Shown here one piece after another: positions 10,543 to 19,940 of a DNA stretch of 64,000 nucleotides. The stretch is from Gillisella taibaishanensis (GTDB lineage Bacteria; Pseudomonadota; Alphaproteobacteria; Rhizobiales; Rhizobiaceae), in the NCBI RefSeq assembly GCF_001938985.1, contig NZ_MKIN01000023.1:370056-434055 (forward strand), given 5' to 3'. Within the stretch, counting starts at the first letter, position 1, and the number at the start of each line of letters is the position of its first letter. The notes beneath the pieces were generated by a model. It was not told the DNA's origin. It did no database searches and saw only the letters and a program-made list of their open reading frames with translations. The position numbers and the translations under genes are program-made.

Positions 10543-10576
10543 AAAAAAGCGCGACCTTCGCAGGCCGCGCTTTTTC
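10543..10576. terminator. bidirectional intrinsic terminator
   Basis: AAAAAGCGCG pairs with CGCGCTTTTT, continuing through a CC/GG pair to a TTCGCA loop. It lies between the convergent amidohydrolase and ndvA genes and carries A- and T-runs on both flanks. Confidence 0.85.
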
Positions 10577-10596
10577 TTTAATGGTGTCGACAGACG

Positions 10597-12348
10597 TTAG
10601 ACGGCCGCAGCCACCTTTTCGTCATCCTTCAGCAGGCCACTGGTCTGCAGCAGGGCTGCAAAGCGGCCGCCCTTGGCGCTCAATTCCTCATAACCGCCCA
10701 TTTCGATGATCCGGCCATGGTCGAGGAACAGCACCTGATCGGCATCGCGCACGGTCGACAGCCGATGGGCGATGATGAAGGTGGTTCGATTTTCGCGCAG
10801 GCGATCGATAGCCGATTTGACCCGGGATTCGGTTTCCACATCGAGCGCGCTGGTCGCTTCATCGAGAACCAGGATCGGCGCATCCTTGAGGATTGCCCGG
10901 GCAATAGCAATACGCTGGCGTTCGCCGCCCGACAGCCGGTTGCCACGCTCACCGACATGGGTATCGAAACCGGACTGGCGGCTCTCGATGAAATCAGTGG
11001 CGGCAGCAGCTTCGGCAGCCCGCACGATATCCTCGTCCGTCGCGTTCTCGCGGCCAATGCGGATATTCTCGGCAATCGACCTGTTGAGAATACCGGCATC
11101 CTGGAACACGGTTGCGATCGAATGGCGCAGCGACTGACGGGTGATCGTCGAGATATCGACGCCGTCAATCAGAATGTGACCTTGCTGCGGTTCGTGCACG
11201 CGCTGCAACAGGTTGATCAACGTGGTCTTGCCGGCACCGGTCGGACCGACGATCGCAATCGTCTGGCCGGCCTTGACCGAGAAGGACACATCCTTGACGC
11301 CCTGGGTCGTGTTGGCGAAATCGAAGGAGACGTGCTGGAATTCCACATCGCCCCGCACGCCTTTCAGGTCGCGGTTGCCCGCCGGTTCGTCGCGCTCCTG
11401 AACGGAATCTTCGAGCACGTAAAACTCCTCGAGCTTAGCGCGGGCCTCGAAGATCTGGGTAGAAAACTGCCGCATCTGGTCCAGGCGGGCAATCAGCAGG
11501 TTGGCAAAGCCGATGAAGGCGATGACATCGCCGACCCGCAATTCGCCGCTCTGCACCAGCATGGTGCCGATAATCAGAATGATCAGCATCGACGCAGTGG
11601 AGGCAATGCGGTTGAGGCCGCTTGCAATCGCCCACCAGTCGAGCACCGGATACTGCGCGTCGAGCAGCTTGGTGGTAAATTCCTTCAGGGCAGAGGTTTC
11701 GGCCTGGATGCGGTTGTAGCTATGCACCACCGAGACATTACTGATCGTGTCGCTGACATGGGAAAATACCGTGTGATAATGGCTTTCGACCGACGCCTGG
11801 CCATCCTTGGTCTTGTCCATGACCGTCTTGCCGATCGCCATGTAGATCAGGCCAAGCACGATCAGCACCAGCGAGAGGCGCACGTCCATGGAGAAGGCCG
11901 TCGGCACCAGCAGCACCAGCGCCACAGCGGTCGCAAGATGCGTGCGCATGAATTCGAGCCAGAGGCCGAACAGGGTTTCACTGGCGCGCAACAGCGTATG
12001 CAGCGCGTTGGACGTGCCCCGCTGATGGTGCCAGGATAGCGGCATGGAAATGATCCGGCCGAAAGCTTCCGTCAGCAGGCTGGCGCGCCGGCCATGAGCG
12101 AGCCTGTCGGCCTCGCGTGCCACAAGCACAAAGGCGATGGTGTTGAACACACCGAACCCGCCCCAGAGCAATAGGATATTCTTGACGGGCTTGCCGCTCG
12201 AGATGGCATCGATGATCCAGCCAAACAAAACCGGCTCGGCGATGGTGATGACGGCCAGGGTGACGTTGGCCATCACTACGATCCCTACCTTCATCCGGTA
12301 GGCTCCAAGATACTGCAGGGCTCGCCAGTAAATTTGTAACAGGGACAT
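10597..12348 (-). CDS. ndvA: beta-1,2-glucan ABC exporter NdvA/ChvA
   Basis: A 583-residue half-size ABC exporter that moves cyclic beta-1,2-glucan from cytoplasm to periplasm, working with NdvB. The N-terminal membrane domain occupies about residues 15-310 with six hydrophobic segments. The ATPase domain carries Walker A GPTGAGKTT (about 370), the signature LSGGERQR (about 471), Walker B ILVLDEATSALD (about 493) and the switch His in IIAHRLST (about 528). It presumably acts as a homodimer. Length matches the known family (about 585). The start ATG gives the usual N-terminus MSLLQIYWRAL. It is divergent from the LuxR-type gene across a 274-base region with inverted repeats, and convergent with the amidohydrolase. 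Confidence 0.96.
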   Translation of the reverse strand: MSLLQIYWRALQYLGAYRMKVGIVVMANVTLAVITIAEPVLFGWIIDAISSGKPVKNILLLWGGFGVFNTIAFVLVAREADRLAHGRRASLLTEAFGRIISMPLSWHHQRGTSNALHTLLRASETLFGLWLEFMRTHLATAVALVLLVPTAFSMDVRLSLVLIVLGLIYMAIGKTVMDKTKDGQASVESHYHTVFSHVSDTISNVSVVHSYNRIQAETSALKEFTTKLLDAQYPVLDWWAIASGLNRIASTASMLIILIIGTMLVQSGELRVGDVIAFIGFANLLIARLDQMRQFSTQIFEARAKLEEFYVLEDSVQERDEPAGNRDLKGVRGDVEFQHVSFDFANTTQGVKDVSFSVKAGQTIAIVGPTGAGKTTLINLLQRVHEPQQGHILIDGVDISTITRQSLRHSIATVFQDAGILNRSIAENIRIGRENATDEDIVRAAEAAAATDFIESRQSGFDTHVGERGNRLSGGERQRIAIARAILKDAPILVLDEATSALDVETESRVKSAIDRLRENRTTFIIAHRLSTVRDADQVLFLDHGRIIEMGGYEELSAKGGRFAALLQTSGLLKDDEKVAAAV

Positions 12349-12453
12349 GGCGTCAGTTTCTCCAGATCGGCTTTTGAATGGGCCGTTTTCGGCAACGACT
12401 CACGATATTTTAAGGAGGCGAACCTGAACGCTGCCTATACAGACCGGTTCTTG

Positions 12454-12477
12454 TTGTGCAAAGTCGACTTTTGCAAT
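12454..12477. promoter_or_regulatory. dyad with lux/tra-box-like half sites
   Basis: TGCAAAGTC and GACTTTTGCA form a near-palindrome around GTCGAC with one extra T in the right arm. The left half TGTGCA resembles half of the Agrobacterium tra box as I remember it. Its place about 150 bases upstream of an AHL-receptor gene, and between it and ndvA, makes a LuxR-type operator plausible but unproven. Confidence 0.35.
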
Positions 12478-12482
12478 TCTAT

Positions 12483-12509
12483 TTTCACCCATGCTTGCTA
12501 TGGGTGAAA
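12483..12509. promoter_or_regulatory. perfect 10-bp inverted repeat upstream of the LuxR-type gene
   Basis: TTTCACCCAT and ATGGGTGAAA pair exactly around a seven-base spacer (GCTTGCT). It is in the shared regulatory region of ndvA and the LuxR-type gene. It is too AT-rich and lacks a following T-tract for a confident terminator; an operator is as likely. Confidence 0.45.
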
Positions 12510-12622
12510 TTTCAGGTAGCTGAATTAACGAACACATAAGCTTAACGTGTATTTTAAGACATAGTGTTTGATAAGAATTAGGTAATGTTAATGTTCAGCT
12601 GCGCTGGACCTAGGGGGTGCGT

Positions 12623-13363
12623 GTGAGTGTCAATCATCTCATACAGTTTTTGGCTGTATCGCAAGGGTGCCGCAGTCGCGAAGAACTCGTCTTCGAATTG
12701 GAAAAAGTTCTGGAAGTCTATAAATTTGATTGTTACGGCCTCCTCCGCAGCCCAAAGCCTGACCAGAACCCTCTTTCGCTCGCCTTGGCGGGGCGTTGGC
12801 CGGAAAAATGGCCTCAGATTTACGCTACAAAGAAATTTGCGCTGATTGACCCCTCGATCCGCTATCTTGCTCATGCCCACCGCCCGTATCGCTGGAGTGA
12901 GACGCTGACGGTCTTTGGCGATGATCCGCATTTCAAGCGTATGCAGCGGATGATGATGGATGCACAGCGGTTTGGCCTGGAGGACGGCTATATTTTCCCG
13001 GTGCATGGTCGCGGCGGATTGTTGGGCTATATGACCGTGTGCGGTCGACCAGTGGAACTGACCCAGCTGGAAATTGTGCTGTTTGATTCTGTGGCGAAGT
13101 GCGCTTTCTGGCGACTGGCGGAAATCAGCGGCGAGGCCGATCAGCTATCGACGGTGCAGAAGGTGGATGTACGGCTCACCCGTCGCGAGTTGGAGATCCT
13201 CACCTATCTCGCAGAAGGCATGACCTCAAACGAGATGAGCAAACTGCTGGAAATCTCGAATCATACGGTCGATTGGTACGTCAACGAGTTGCAGGATAAG
13301 CTGAACGCCAAAAACCGGCAGCATATGGTTGCAATGGCCTATCGGCTCGGACTGATTAGCTGA
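12623..13363 (+). CDS. LuxR-family AHL-binding transcription regulator (no cognate luxI in window)
   Basis: A 246-residue two-domain regulator. The N-terminal autoinducer-binding domain (about 15-165) keeps the residues that contact the acyl-homoserine lactone in TraR/LasR: the Trp and Tyr of WPQIY, the Asp of DPS, the Trp of PYRW and the Gly of LEDGY. The C-terminal GerE helix-turn-helix (about 180-240) shows LTRRELEILTYLAEG and the recognition helix SNHTVDWYVNEL. An upstream in-frame GTG at 12617 lies inside the AGGGGG Shine-Dalgarno stretch (12612-12617). The GTG at 12623 has that stretch at a normal distance, so it is preferred. No luxI-type synthase is in the window, so it may be a 'solo' that senses self or foreign signals. 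Target genes are unknown; ndvA is divergent next door. Confidence 0.88.
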   Translation: MSVNHLIQFLAVSQGCRSREELVFELEKVLEVYKFDCYGLLRSPKPDQNPLSLALAGRWPEKWPQIYATKKFALIDPSIRYLAHAHRPYRWSETLTVFGDDPHFKRMQRMMMDAQRFGLEDGYIFPVHGRGGLLGYMTVCGRPVELTQLEIVLFDSVAKCAFWRLAEISGEADQLSTVQKVDVRLTRRELEILTYLAEGMTSNEMSKLLEISNHTVDWYVNELQDKLNAKNRQHMVAMAYRLGLIS

Positions 13364-13470
13364 AAATTTCATCATGCGGTCGTGCTGCCTAAATTGCACG
13401 ATCCCTTACAAAGGGCTATGCATTCTCTTCGCAGTCGCACAATACGTGCGTGATGATGAGGAGGCCCATT

Positions 13471-16400
13471 TTGTCGATTTCAAAAATCTTAGTTGCCAAT
13501 CGCTCAGAAATAGCGATCCGAGTGTTTCGGGCTGCGAATGAACTGGGCATCAAGACGGTCGCCATCTGGGCTGAAGAAGACAAACTTTCCTTACATCGCT
13601 TCAAGGCGGATGAAAGCTATCAGGTCGGGCGCGGACCGCATCTGAAGCGTGACCTGGGGCCGATCGAAAGCTATCTGTCAATTGAAGAAATCATTCGCGT
13701 CGCCAAGCTCTCCGGCGCCGATGCCATCCATCCCGGCTACGGTCTGCTTTCAGAAAGTCCAGAATTTGTCGACGCCTGTAACGATGCAGGACTGATTTTC
13801 ATTGGTCCGACCTCGCACACAATGCGGCAGCTCGGCAACAAGGTCTCCGCTCGCAATCTTGCCGTTGAGGTGGACGTTCCCGTCGTGCCGGCAACCGAGC
13901 CATTGCCTGATGACACGGACGAAATCGCGCGGATGGCAAAGGAGATCGGCTACCCGTTGATGCTGAAGGCCTCGTGGGGCGGCGGCGGACGCGGCATGCG
14001 CGTCATTCGCTCCGAAGCGGATCTGGCCCGGGAAGTCACGGAAGCCAAGCGCGAGGCCAAGGCTGCCTTCGGCAAGGACGAAGTTTATCTGGAAAAGCTG
14101 GTCGAAAACGCCCGCCATGTCGAAAGTCAGATCCTCGGCGACACGCACGGCAATGTCGTGCATCTCTTCGAGCGCGATTGCTCGGTGCAGCGCCGCAACC
14201 AGAAAGTCGTAGAACGGGCGCCGGCTCCCTATCTCTCAGAAGCACAGCGCCAGGAACTTGCGCAATATTCGCTGAAGATCGCCCGGGCGACCGGCTATAT
14301 CGGCGCCGGCACCGTCGAATATCTGATGGATGCCGATACCGGGAAATTCTATTTCATCGAGGTCAATCCGCGCATCCAGGTCGAGCATACCGTGACAGAA
14401 GTCGTCACCGGTATCGATATCGTCAAGGCGCAGATCCATATTCTCGAGGGCTTTGCCATCGGCACGCCGGAATCGGGTGTCCCAGCGCAAGACAATATTC
14501 GCCTCAACGGCCATGCGCTTCAATGCCGCGTCACCACCGAGGATCCCGAGCACAATTTCATTCCCGACTACGGCCGCATCACCGCCTATCGTTCGGCTGC
14601 CGGCTTCGGCATTCGCCTGGATGGCGGCACCGCCTATACTGGCGCGATCATCACCCGCTACTACGATCCGTTGCTGGTCAAGGTGACCGCTGCCGGCGCA
14701 AGCCCGCAGGAAGCCATTAGCCGGATGGACCGCGCGCTTCGGGAATTCCGCATCCGTGGCGTAGCGACCAACTTGACCTTCCTGGAAGCGATCATCGGGC
14801 ACGAGAAGTTTCGCAACAATACCTATACGACGCGCTTCATCGACTCGACGCCGGAACTGTTTGCCCAAGTCAAGCGCCAGGACCGCGCCACCAAGCTGTT
14901 GACCTACCTCGCCGACGTGACCGTCAACGGTCACCCGGAGACCAAGGGGCGCCCCAAGCCGTCAGACAAGGCTGCCAAGCCAGTCATCCCCTATATCGAG
15001 GCCGACATTGCCGAAGGTACCAAGCAGAAGCTCGACGCGCTCGGCCCCAAAGGCTTTGCCGAGTGGATGCGCAACGAAAAGCGCGTGCTGCTGACGGATA
15101 CGACGATGCGCGACGGTCACCAGTCGCTGCTCGCCACCCGCATGCGCACGCACGACATTGCCCGCGTTGCCGGCGTCTATGCCCGGGCATTGCCTAATCT
15201 TCTGTCGTTGGAATGCTGGGGTGGCGCCACCTTTGACGTGTCCATGCGCTTTCTCACCGAGGACCCGTGGGAGCGGCTGGCGCTGATCCGCGAGGGCGCG
15301 CCTAACCTGCTGCTGCAAATGCTGCTGCGCGGCGCAAACGGGGTCGGTTACACCAACTATCCCGACAATGTCGTCAAATACTTCGTTCGTCAGGCCGCAA
15401 AGGGCGGCATCGATCTGTTCCGGGTGTTCGACTGCCTGAACTGGGTCGACAACATGCGCGTCTCCATGGATGCCGTGCAGGAAGAGAACAAGCTCTGCGA
15501 AGCAGCGATCTGCTACACAGGCGACCTCCTGAACAGCGCCCGCCCGAAGTATGACCTGAAATATTACACGGCGCTTGCCGCTGAATTGGAAAAAGCCGGC
15601 GCTCATATCATTGCCGTCAAGGATATGGCCGGCCTGTTGAAGCCGGCAGCAGCGAAGGTACTGTTCAAGGCGCTGCGCGAGGCGACCAGCCTGCCGATCC
15701 ATTTCCATACCCATGACACGTCAGGAATTTCCGCCGCAACGGTGCTGGCCGCTATCGATGCTGGCGTCGATGCCGTCGATGCCGCCATGGATGCCTTCTC
15801 CGGCAACACCTCGCAGCCCTGCCTGGGCTCCATCGTCGAGGCGCTGTCGGGCACCGACCGCGATCCCGGCCTCGACCCGGAATGGATCCGCCGGATTTCC
15901 TTCTATTGGGAAGCCGTGCGCGCCCAGTATGCTGCCTTCGAAAGCGACCTGAAGGGTCCGGCCTCGGAAGTCTACCTACACGAAATGCCCGGTGGCCAGT
16001 TCACCAACCTCAAGGAACAGGCACGCTCGCTCGGGCTGGAAACCCGTTGGCACGAGGTGGCGCAGACCTATGCCGACGTGAACCGCATGTTCGGCGACAT
16101 CGTCAAGGTCACTCCATCCTCCAAGGTGGTCGGCGACATGGCGCTGATGATGGTCGCCCAGGATCTCGACGTCGCCGATGTGCAGAATCCGGATAAGGAT
16201 ATCGCTTTCCCCGATTCCGTCGTGTCGATGCTGAAGGGCGATCTGGGCCAACCGCCGGGCGGCTGGCCGGAAGCTCTGCAGAAAAAGGCGCTCAAGGGCG
16301 ACAAGCCTTACACGGTCCGTCCCGGCTCACTGTTGAAGGAAGCCGACCTCGAGGCCGAGCGCAAAACCATCGAGACCAAGCTGGAGCGTCCGATCGACGA

Positions 16401-16929
16401 CTTCGAATTCGCGTCCTATCTGATGTATCCGAAGGTCTTCACCGATTTCGCGCTGGCCTCGGAGACCTATGGCCCGGTTTCGGTCCTGCCGACCCATTCT
16501 TATTTCTATGGCATGGGCGACGGCGAGGAACTGTTTGCCGAAATCGAAAAGGGCAAGACGCTTGTCATCGTTAATCAGGCGGCCAGTGCTCCTGATCCGC
16601 AAGGCATGGTCACCGTCTTCTTTGAACTGAACGGCCAGCCGCGCCGCATCAAGATTCCGGACCGTAGCCGCGCAGCCGCAAGCGTTGCCCGCCGTAAGGC
16701 GGAAGCTGGCAATGCCGCACAGGTCGGCGCGCCGATGCCGGGCGTCATTTCCCGCGTCTTCGTCTCGGCCGGCCAGATGGTCAAGGCCGGCGATGTGCTG
16801 TTGTCGATCGAAGCCATGAAGATGGAAACGGCCCTTCACGCCGAACGCGACGGCAAGATCGCCGAAGTGCTTGTAAAGGCCGGTGATCAGATCGATGCAA
16901 AGGATCTGCTGATCGGCTTCGAAGCCTGA
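13471..16929 (+). CDS. pyc: pyruvate carboxylase
   Basis: A 1152-residue biotin enzyme that makes oxaloacetate from pyruvate, bicarbonate and ATP (anaplerosis). Order: biotin carboxylase with the glycine-rich ATP loop SWGGGGRGM (about 168) and EVNPRIQVEHT (about 300); carboxyltransferase with TTMRDGHQS (about 545) and the carboxylated Lys in AVKDMAG (about 716); and a C-terminal biotinyl domain with EAMKMET (about 1113). The sequence is very close to what I recall of the Rhizobium etli enzyme, whose N-terminus is PISKILVANR. A run of ATGs starts at 13450, but a perfect AGGAGG at 13459-13464 sits six bases before a TTG at 13471. This gives MSISKILVANR, so TTG is the likely start. A strong hairpin follows the gene. 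Confidence 0.97.
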   Translation: MSISKILVANRSEIAIRVFRAANELGIKTVAIWAEEDKLSLHRFKADESYQVGRGPHLKRDLGPIESYLSIEEIIRVAKLSGADAIHPGYGLLSESPEFVDACNDAGLIFIGPTSHTMRQLGNKVSARNLAVEVDVPVVPATEPLPDDTDEIARMAKEIGYPLMLKASWGGGGRGMRVIRSEADLAREVTEAKREAKAAFGKDEVYLEKLVENARHVESQILGDTHGNVVHLFERDCSVQRRNQKVVERAPAPYLSEAQRQELAQYSLKIARATGYIGAGTVEYLMDADTGKFYFIEVNPRIQVEHTVTEVVTGIDIVKAQIHILEGFAIGTPESGVPAQDNIRLNGHALQCRVTTEDPEHNFIPDYGRITAYRSAAGFGIRLDGGTAYTGAIITRYYDPLLVKVTAAGASPQEAISRMDRALREFRIRGVATNLTFLEAIIGHEKFRNNTYTTRFIDSTPELFAQVKRQDRATKLLTYLADVTVNGHPETKGRPKPSDKAAKPVIPYIEADIAEGTKQKLDALGPKGFAEWMRNEKRVLLTDTTMRDGHQSLLATRMRTHDIARVAGVYARALPNLLSLECWGGATFDVSMRFLTEDPWERLALIREGAPNLLLQMLLRGANGVGYTNYPDNVVKYFVRQAAKGGIDLFRVFDCLNWVDNMRVSMDAVQEENKLCEAAICYTGDLLNSARPKYDLKYYTALAAELEKAGAHIIAVKDMAGLLKPAAAKVLFKALREATSLPIHFHTHDTSGISAATVLAAIDAGVDAVDAAMDAFSGNTSQPCLGSIVEALSGTDRDPGLDPEWIRRISFYWEAVRAQYAAFESDLKGPASEVYLHEMPGGQFTNLKEQARSLGLETRWHEVAQTYADVNRMFGDIVKVTPSSKVVGDMALMMVAQDLDVADVQNPDKDIAFPDSVVSMLKGDLGQPPGGWPEALQKKALKGDKPYTVRPGSLLKEADLEAERKTIETKLERPIDDFEFASYLMYPKVFTDFALASETYGPVSVLPTHSYFYGMGDGEELFAEIEKGKTLVIVNQAASAPDPQGMVTVFFELNGQPRRIKIPDRSRAAASVARRKAEAGNAAQVGAPMPGVISRVFVSAGQMVKAGDVLLSIEAMKMETALHAERDGKIAEVLVKAGDQIDAKDLLIGFEA

Positions 16930-16933
16930 AAAG

Positions 16934-16972
16934 CATACGGCACGCCCGAACGATATTCGGGCGTGCCGTATG
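16934..16972 (+). terminator. long perfect hairpin after pyc
   Basis: Two perfect 17-base arms, beginning CATACGGCACG, enclose a five-base loop CGATA. The hairpin starts five bases after the pyc stop codon. The T-tract is poor (only a later CTTTACC), so termination may rely on the stem or on Rho; mRNA 3'-end protection is an alternative. Confidence 0.65.
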
Positions 16973-17020
16973 GATGATCTTTACCGGTTCTAGTCACGGC
17001 AAAGTCGCAATGGAATTCCG

Positions 17021-17464
17021 TCAGGACCGGTCCACGATCACGTCGTCGACGCTTTCCTCAATCCGCTCCATATCGTCGTCGGACAGACCGAAATGGTGAC
17101 CGATCTCATGGATCAGCACATGCGTAACGATATCGCCGAGCGTCTCTTCGTTTTCAGCCCAGTAATCCAGGATCGGACGGCGATAGAGCGTGATCTTGTT
17201 CGGCACATCGCCGGTGTCCATACTGAAGCGCTCCGAAATGCCACGGCCCTCAAATAGCCCAAGCAGATCGAAAGGCGTCTCAAGCGCCATGTCTTCGAAC
17301 ACGTCATCGGTCGGAAAATCGGCAATTTCGATAACGAGATTGCCGGTAAGGTCGCGGAATTCCTTGGGTAAATTGCCGAAGGCTTCGATTGCCAGCGACT
17401 CGAAAGTGCTGATCGTCGGCGCATGCTTCTCGCGCCAGTCTTCGGATTGGTCGATCCGGGCCAT
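17021..17464 (-). CDS. small zincin-like metallopeptidase family protein
   Basis: A 147-residue acidic protein of the predicted Zn-dependent protease family (PF06262 type). The zinc-binding motif HEIGHHFGLSDDDM lies at about 115-128, with two His, the catalytic Glu and a downstream acidic third ligand. No signal peptide is seen, so it is likely cytoplasmic. Family members of about 130-150 residues are common in alphaproteobacteria and have no established substrate. It is a single minus-strand gene, convergent with pyc. Confidence 0.8.
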   Translation of the reverse strand: MARIDQSEDWREKHAPTISTFESLAIEAFGNLPKEFRDLTGNLVIEIADFPTDDVFEDMALETPFDLLGLFEGRGISERFSMDTGDVPNKITLYRRPILDYWAENEETLGDIVTHVLIHEIGHHFGLSDDDMERIEESVDDVIVDRS

Positions 17465-17662
17465 GGGGAACTCCTAGGACAGTGCCGCGCAGGACTGACA
17501 ACGCGCGACCTGTCATAACGCTTCGATGGACTGCAAACCCTACCAGCTGCGCCTCAGTCGAGGGCAGGTTCAGCGTGCCGCAGCAAAGCCCCATATAGTC
17601 TGTTTGCAACCACTTTACGAGTGGCATTCAAAATCGTGCTGAATCTCGTTCTTTGAGCAGGA

Positions 17663-17689
17663 ATGGGCGGAAGATCACCTTCCGCCCAT
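17663..17689 (-). terminator. hairpin downstream of acsA
   Basis: ATGGGCGGAAG pairs exactly with CTTCCGCCCAT around a five-base loop. It begins eight bases after the acsA stop codon. The T-tract is weak. Confidence 0.65.
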
Positions 17690-17696
17690 CTTACTA

Positions 17697-19652
17697 TCAG
17701 GCTGTTGCCTTGTTCTGACGGTTGGCGATGAGATCATCGACCACACCGGGATCGGCAAGCGTGGAAGTGTCGCCCAGTGCCCCGAAATCGTCCTCGGCAA
17801 TCTTGCGCAGGATGCGGCGCATGATCTTGCCGGAACGCGTCTTGGGGAGGCCCGGCGCAAACTGGATCTTGTCAGGCGCTGCAATCGGCCCAATTTCCGA
17901 GCGTACGTGCTTGACCAGCGTCTGACGCAATTCCTCATTTCCCTCATGGCCGGCCATCAGCGTCACGTAGCAATAGATGCCCTGGCCCTTGATGCCATGT
18001 GGATAGCCGACGACGGCGGCTTCCGAAACAAGATGATGCGAGACCAGCGCCGATTCCACTTCCGCAGTACCGAGGCGATGGCCAGAAACGTTCAGGACAT
18101 CGTCGACACGGCCGGTGATCCAGTAATAGCCGTCCTCATCGCGCCGGCAGCCGTCGCCGGTGAAATATTTGCCCTTATAGGTCGAGAAATAGGTCTGGAC
18201 GAAGCGGCTATGATCGCCATAGATCGTGCGCGCCTGGCCCGGCCAGCTGTCTGTGATGCACAGATTGCCGTCGCCGGGTCCTTCGATCACGTTGCCTTCG
18301 TTATCGACCAGTTCCGGCTTGACGCCGAAGAACGGGCGGGTGGCAGAACCCGGCTTCAGCACGGTTGCGCCGGGTAGGGGACTGATTAGGATGCCGCCGG
18401 TTTCCGTCTGCCACCAGGTATCGACGATCGGGCAGCGGTGTTCGCCAACCACGTTATAATACCATTCCCAGGCTTCGGGATTGATCGGCTCGCCCACAGA
18501 GCCGAGCAGGCGCAGGCTGGCGCGCGACGAGCGCTTGACGAACTCATCGCCAGCCCCCATCAGCGACCGGATGGCCGTCGGCGCCGTATAAAAGATATTG
18601 ACCTTGTGCTTGTCGACGATTTCCCAGAATCGGCCCTGGTCGGGAAAGTTCGGCACGCCTTCGAACATCAGCGTCGTCGCGCAATTGGCGAGCGGCCCGT
18701 AGACGATATAGGAATGGCCAGTGACCCAGCCGACATCGGCGCTGCACCAGAAGGTCTCGCCATCCTTGTAGTCGAACACATATTCGTGGGTCATCGATGC
18801 GTAGACGAGATAGCCACCCGTCGTGTGCAACACACCCTTCGGCTTGCCTGTCGAGCCTGATGTGTAGAGGATGAACAGCGGATCTTCCGCCTTCATCTTC
18901 ACCGGCGGGCAATCCGGCTTAACCTTCGCGGTTTCCTGGTGATACCAGAGGTCGCGGCCGGGAGCCCAGCCCACCTTGCCGCCTGTGCGACGCACGACCA
19001 GCACCTTGTTGACGATGACATATTGCTTGGCGGCGATGTCGATGGCGACGTCGGTATTTTCCTTGAGCGGGACCGGCTTGCCGCCGCGCACGCCCTCGTC
19101 GCAGGTAATCACGAAAGTGGATTCACAGTCGACGATGCGTCCGGCCAGCGCTTCCGGCGAGAAACCGCCAAACACCACCGAATGTACCGCGCCGATGCGC
19201 GCACAGGCCAGCATGGCATAAGCGGCCTCGGGCACCATGGGCATATAGATGGTGACGCGGTCACCCTTCTTGACGCCATGGGCCTTCAAGACATTGGCAA
19301 GCCGGCAAACATTGTCATACAGCTGGTTGTAGGTGATCCGCTTGTCGATATAGGGATTGTCGCCTTCCCAGATAATCGCCGTGCGCTCGCCATGGGTCTT
19401 CAGGTGCCGGTCGATGCAATTGTAGGAGACGTTGGTCAGCCCGTCTTCAAACCACTTGATCCCGACCTTGCCCTTGAACGAGGTGTTCTTCGCCTTGGTA
19501 TAGGGCTTGAACCAATCGATTCTCTTGCCGTGCTTGGACCAGAACTTCTCGGGTTCTTCAATGCTTTCTTCGTACCATTTCAAGTACTTGTCTTCATCGA
19601 TCATCGCCTGGGCCTTGGCGGTCTTCAAAATGGGATAAGACTTGGCAGACAT
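17697..19652 (-). CDS. acsA: acetyl-CoA synthetase (AMP-forming)
   Basis: A 651-residue ANL-superfamily enzyme that turns acetate, ATP and CoA into acetyl-CoA through an acetyl-AMP intermediate. Motifs: the phosphate loop [10 protein letters not shown] (about 265), [10 protein letters not shown] (about 412), the hinge region [18 protein letters not shown] (about 500) and the C-terminal catalytic Lys in [11 protein letters not shown] (about 608), which is the site of reversible acetylation in homologues. An exact AGGAGG lies five bases before the ATG at 19652. It is monocistronic, divergent from trcR, and followed by a hairpin. Confidence 0.97.
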   Translation of the reverse strand: MSAKSYPILKTAKAQAMIDEDKYLKWYEESIEEPEKFWSKHGKRIDWFKPYTKAKNTSFKGKVGIKWFEDGLTNVSYNCIDRHLKTHGERTAIIWEGDNPYIDKRITYNQLYDNVCRLANVLKAHGVKKGDRVTIYMPMVPEAAYAMLACARIGAVHSVVFGGFSPEALAGRIVDCESTFVITCDEGVRGGKPVPLKENTDVAIDIAAKQYVIVNKVLVVRRTGGKVGWAPGRDLWYHQETAKVKPDCPPVKMKAEDPLFILYTSGSTGKPKGVLHTTGGYLVYASMTHEYVFDYKDGETFWCSADVGWVTGHSYIVYGPLANCATTLMFEGVPNFPDQGRFWEIVDKHKVNIFYTAPTAIRSLMGAGDEFVKRSSRASLRLLGSVGEPINPEAWEWYYNVVGEHRCPIVDTWWQTETGGILISPLPGATVLKPGSATRPFFGVKPELVDNEGNVIEGPGDGNLCITDSWPGQARTIYGDHSRFVQTYFSTYKGKYFTGDGCRRDEDGYYWITGRVDDVLNVSGHRLGTAEVESALVSHHLVSEAAVVGYPHGIKGQGIYCYVTLMAGHEGNEELRQTLVKHVRSEIGPIAAPDKIQFAPGLPKTRSGKIMRRILRKIAEDDFGALGDTSTLADPGVVDDLIANRQNKATA

Positions 19653-19940
19653 GAAATCCTCCTGATGTCACGCAACCATGTCAGGCTGCGGAGAGCTCCT
19701 CAACTCTCTTTTTTTTGACCCGTCACGAGGCGAGGTTTGAGTGCCGCCTCATGATGTGCCAGTCATGGTGTCAATTCTTATCAGCTCATCAAGCGGCGGC
19801 AATTAGACAAAGGTCATTTGTCTCTCAAAGAATTGCATTTCTGCGACAATGGGCGTATACGACAGGTGATTTCCCGGAAATTCTGGTTGTATCCACGGCT
19901 CGCGCCCCACGGCGCGTACCCAAAGAAGGATTGTAATTGC

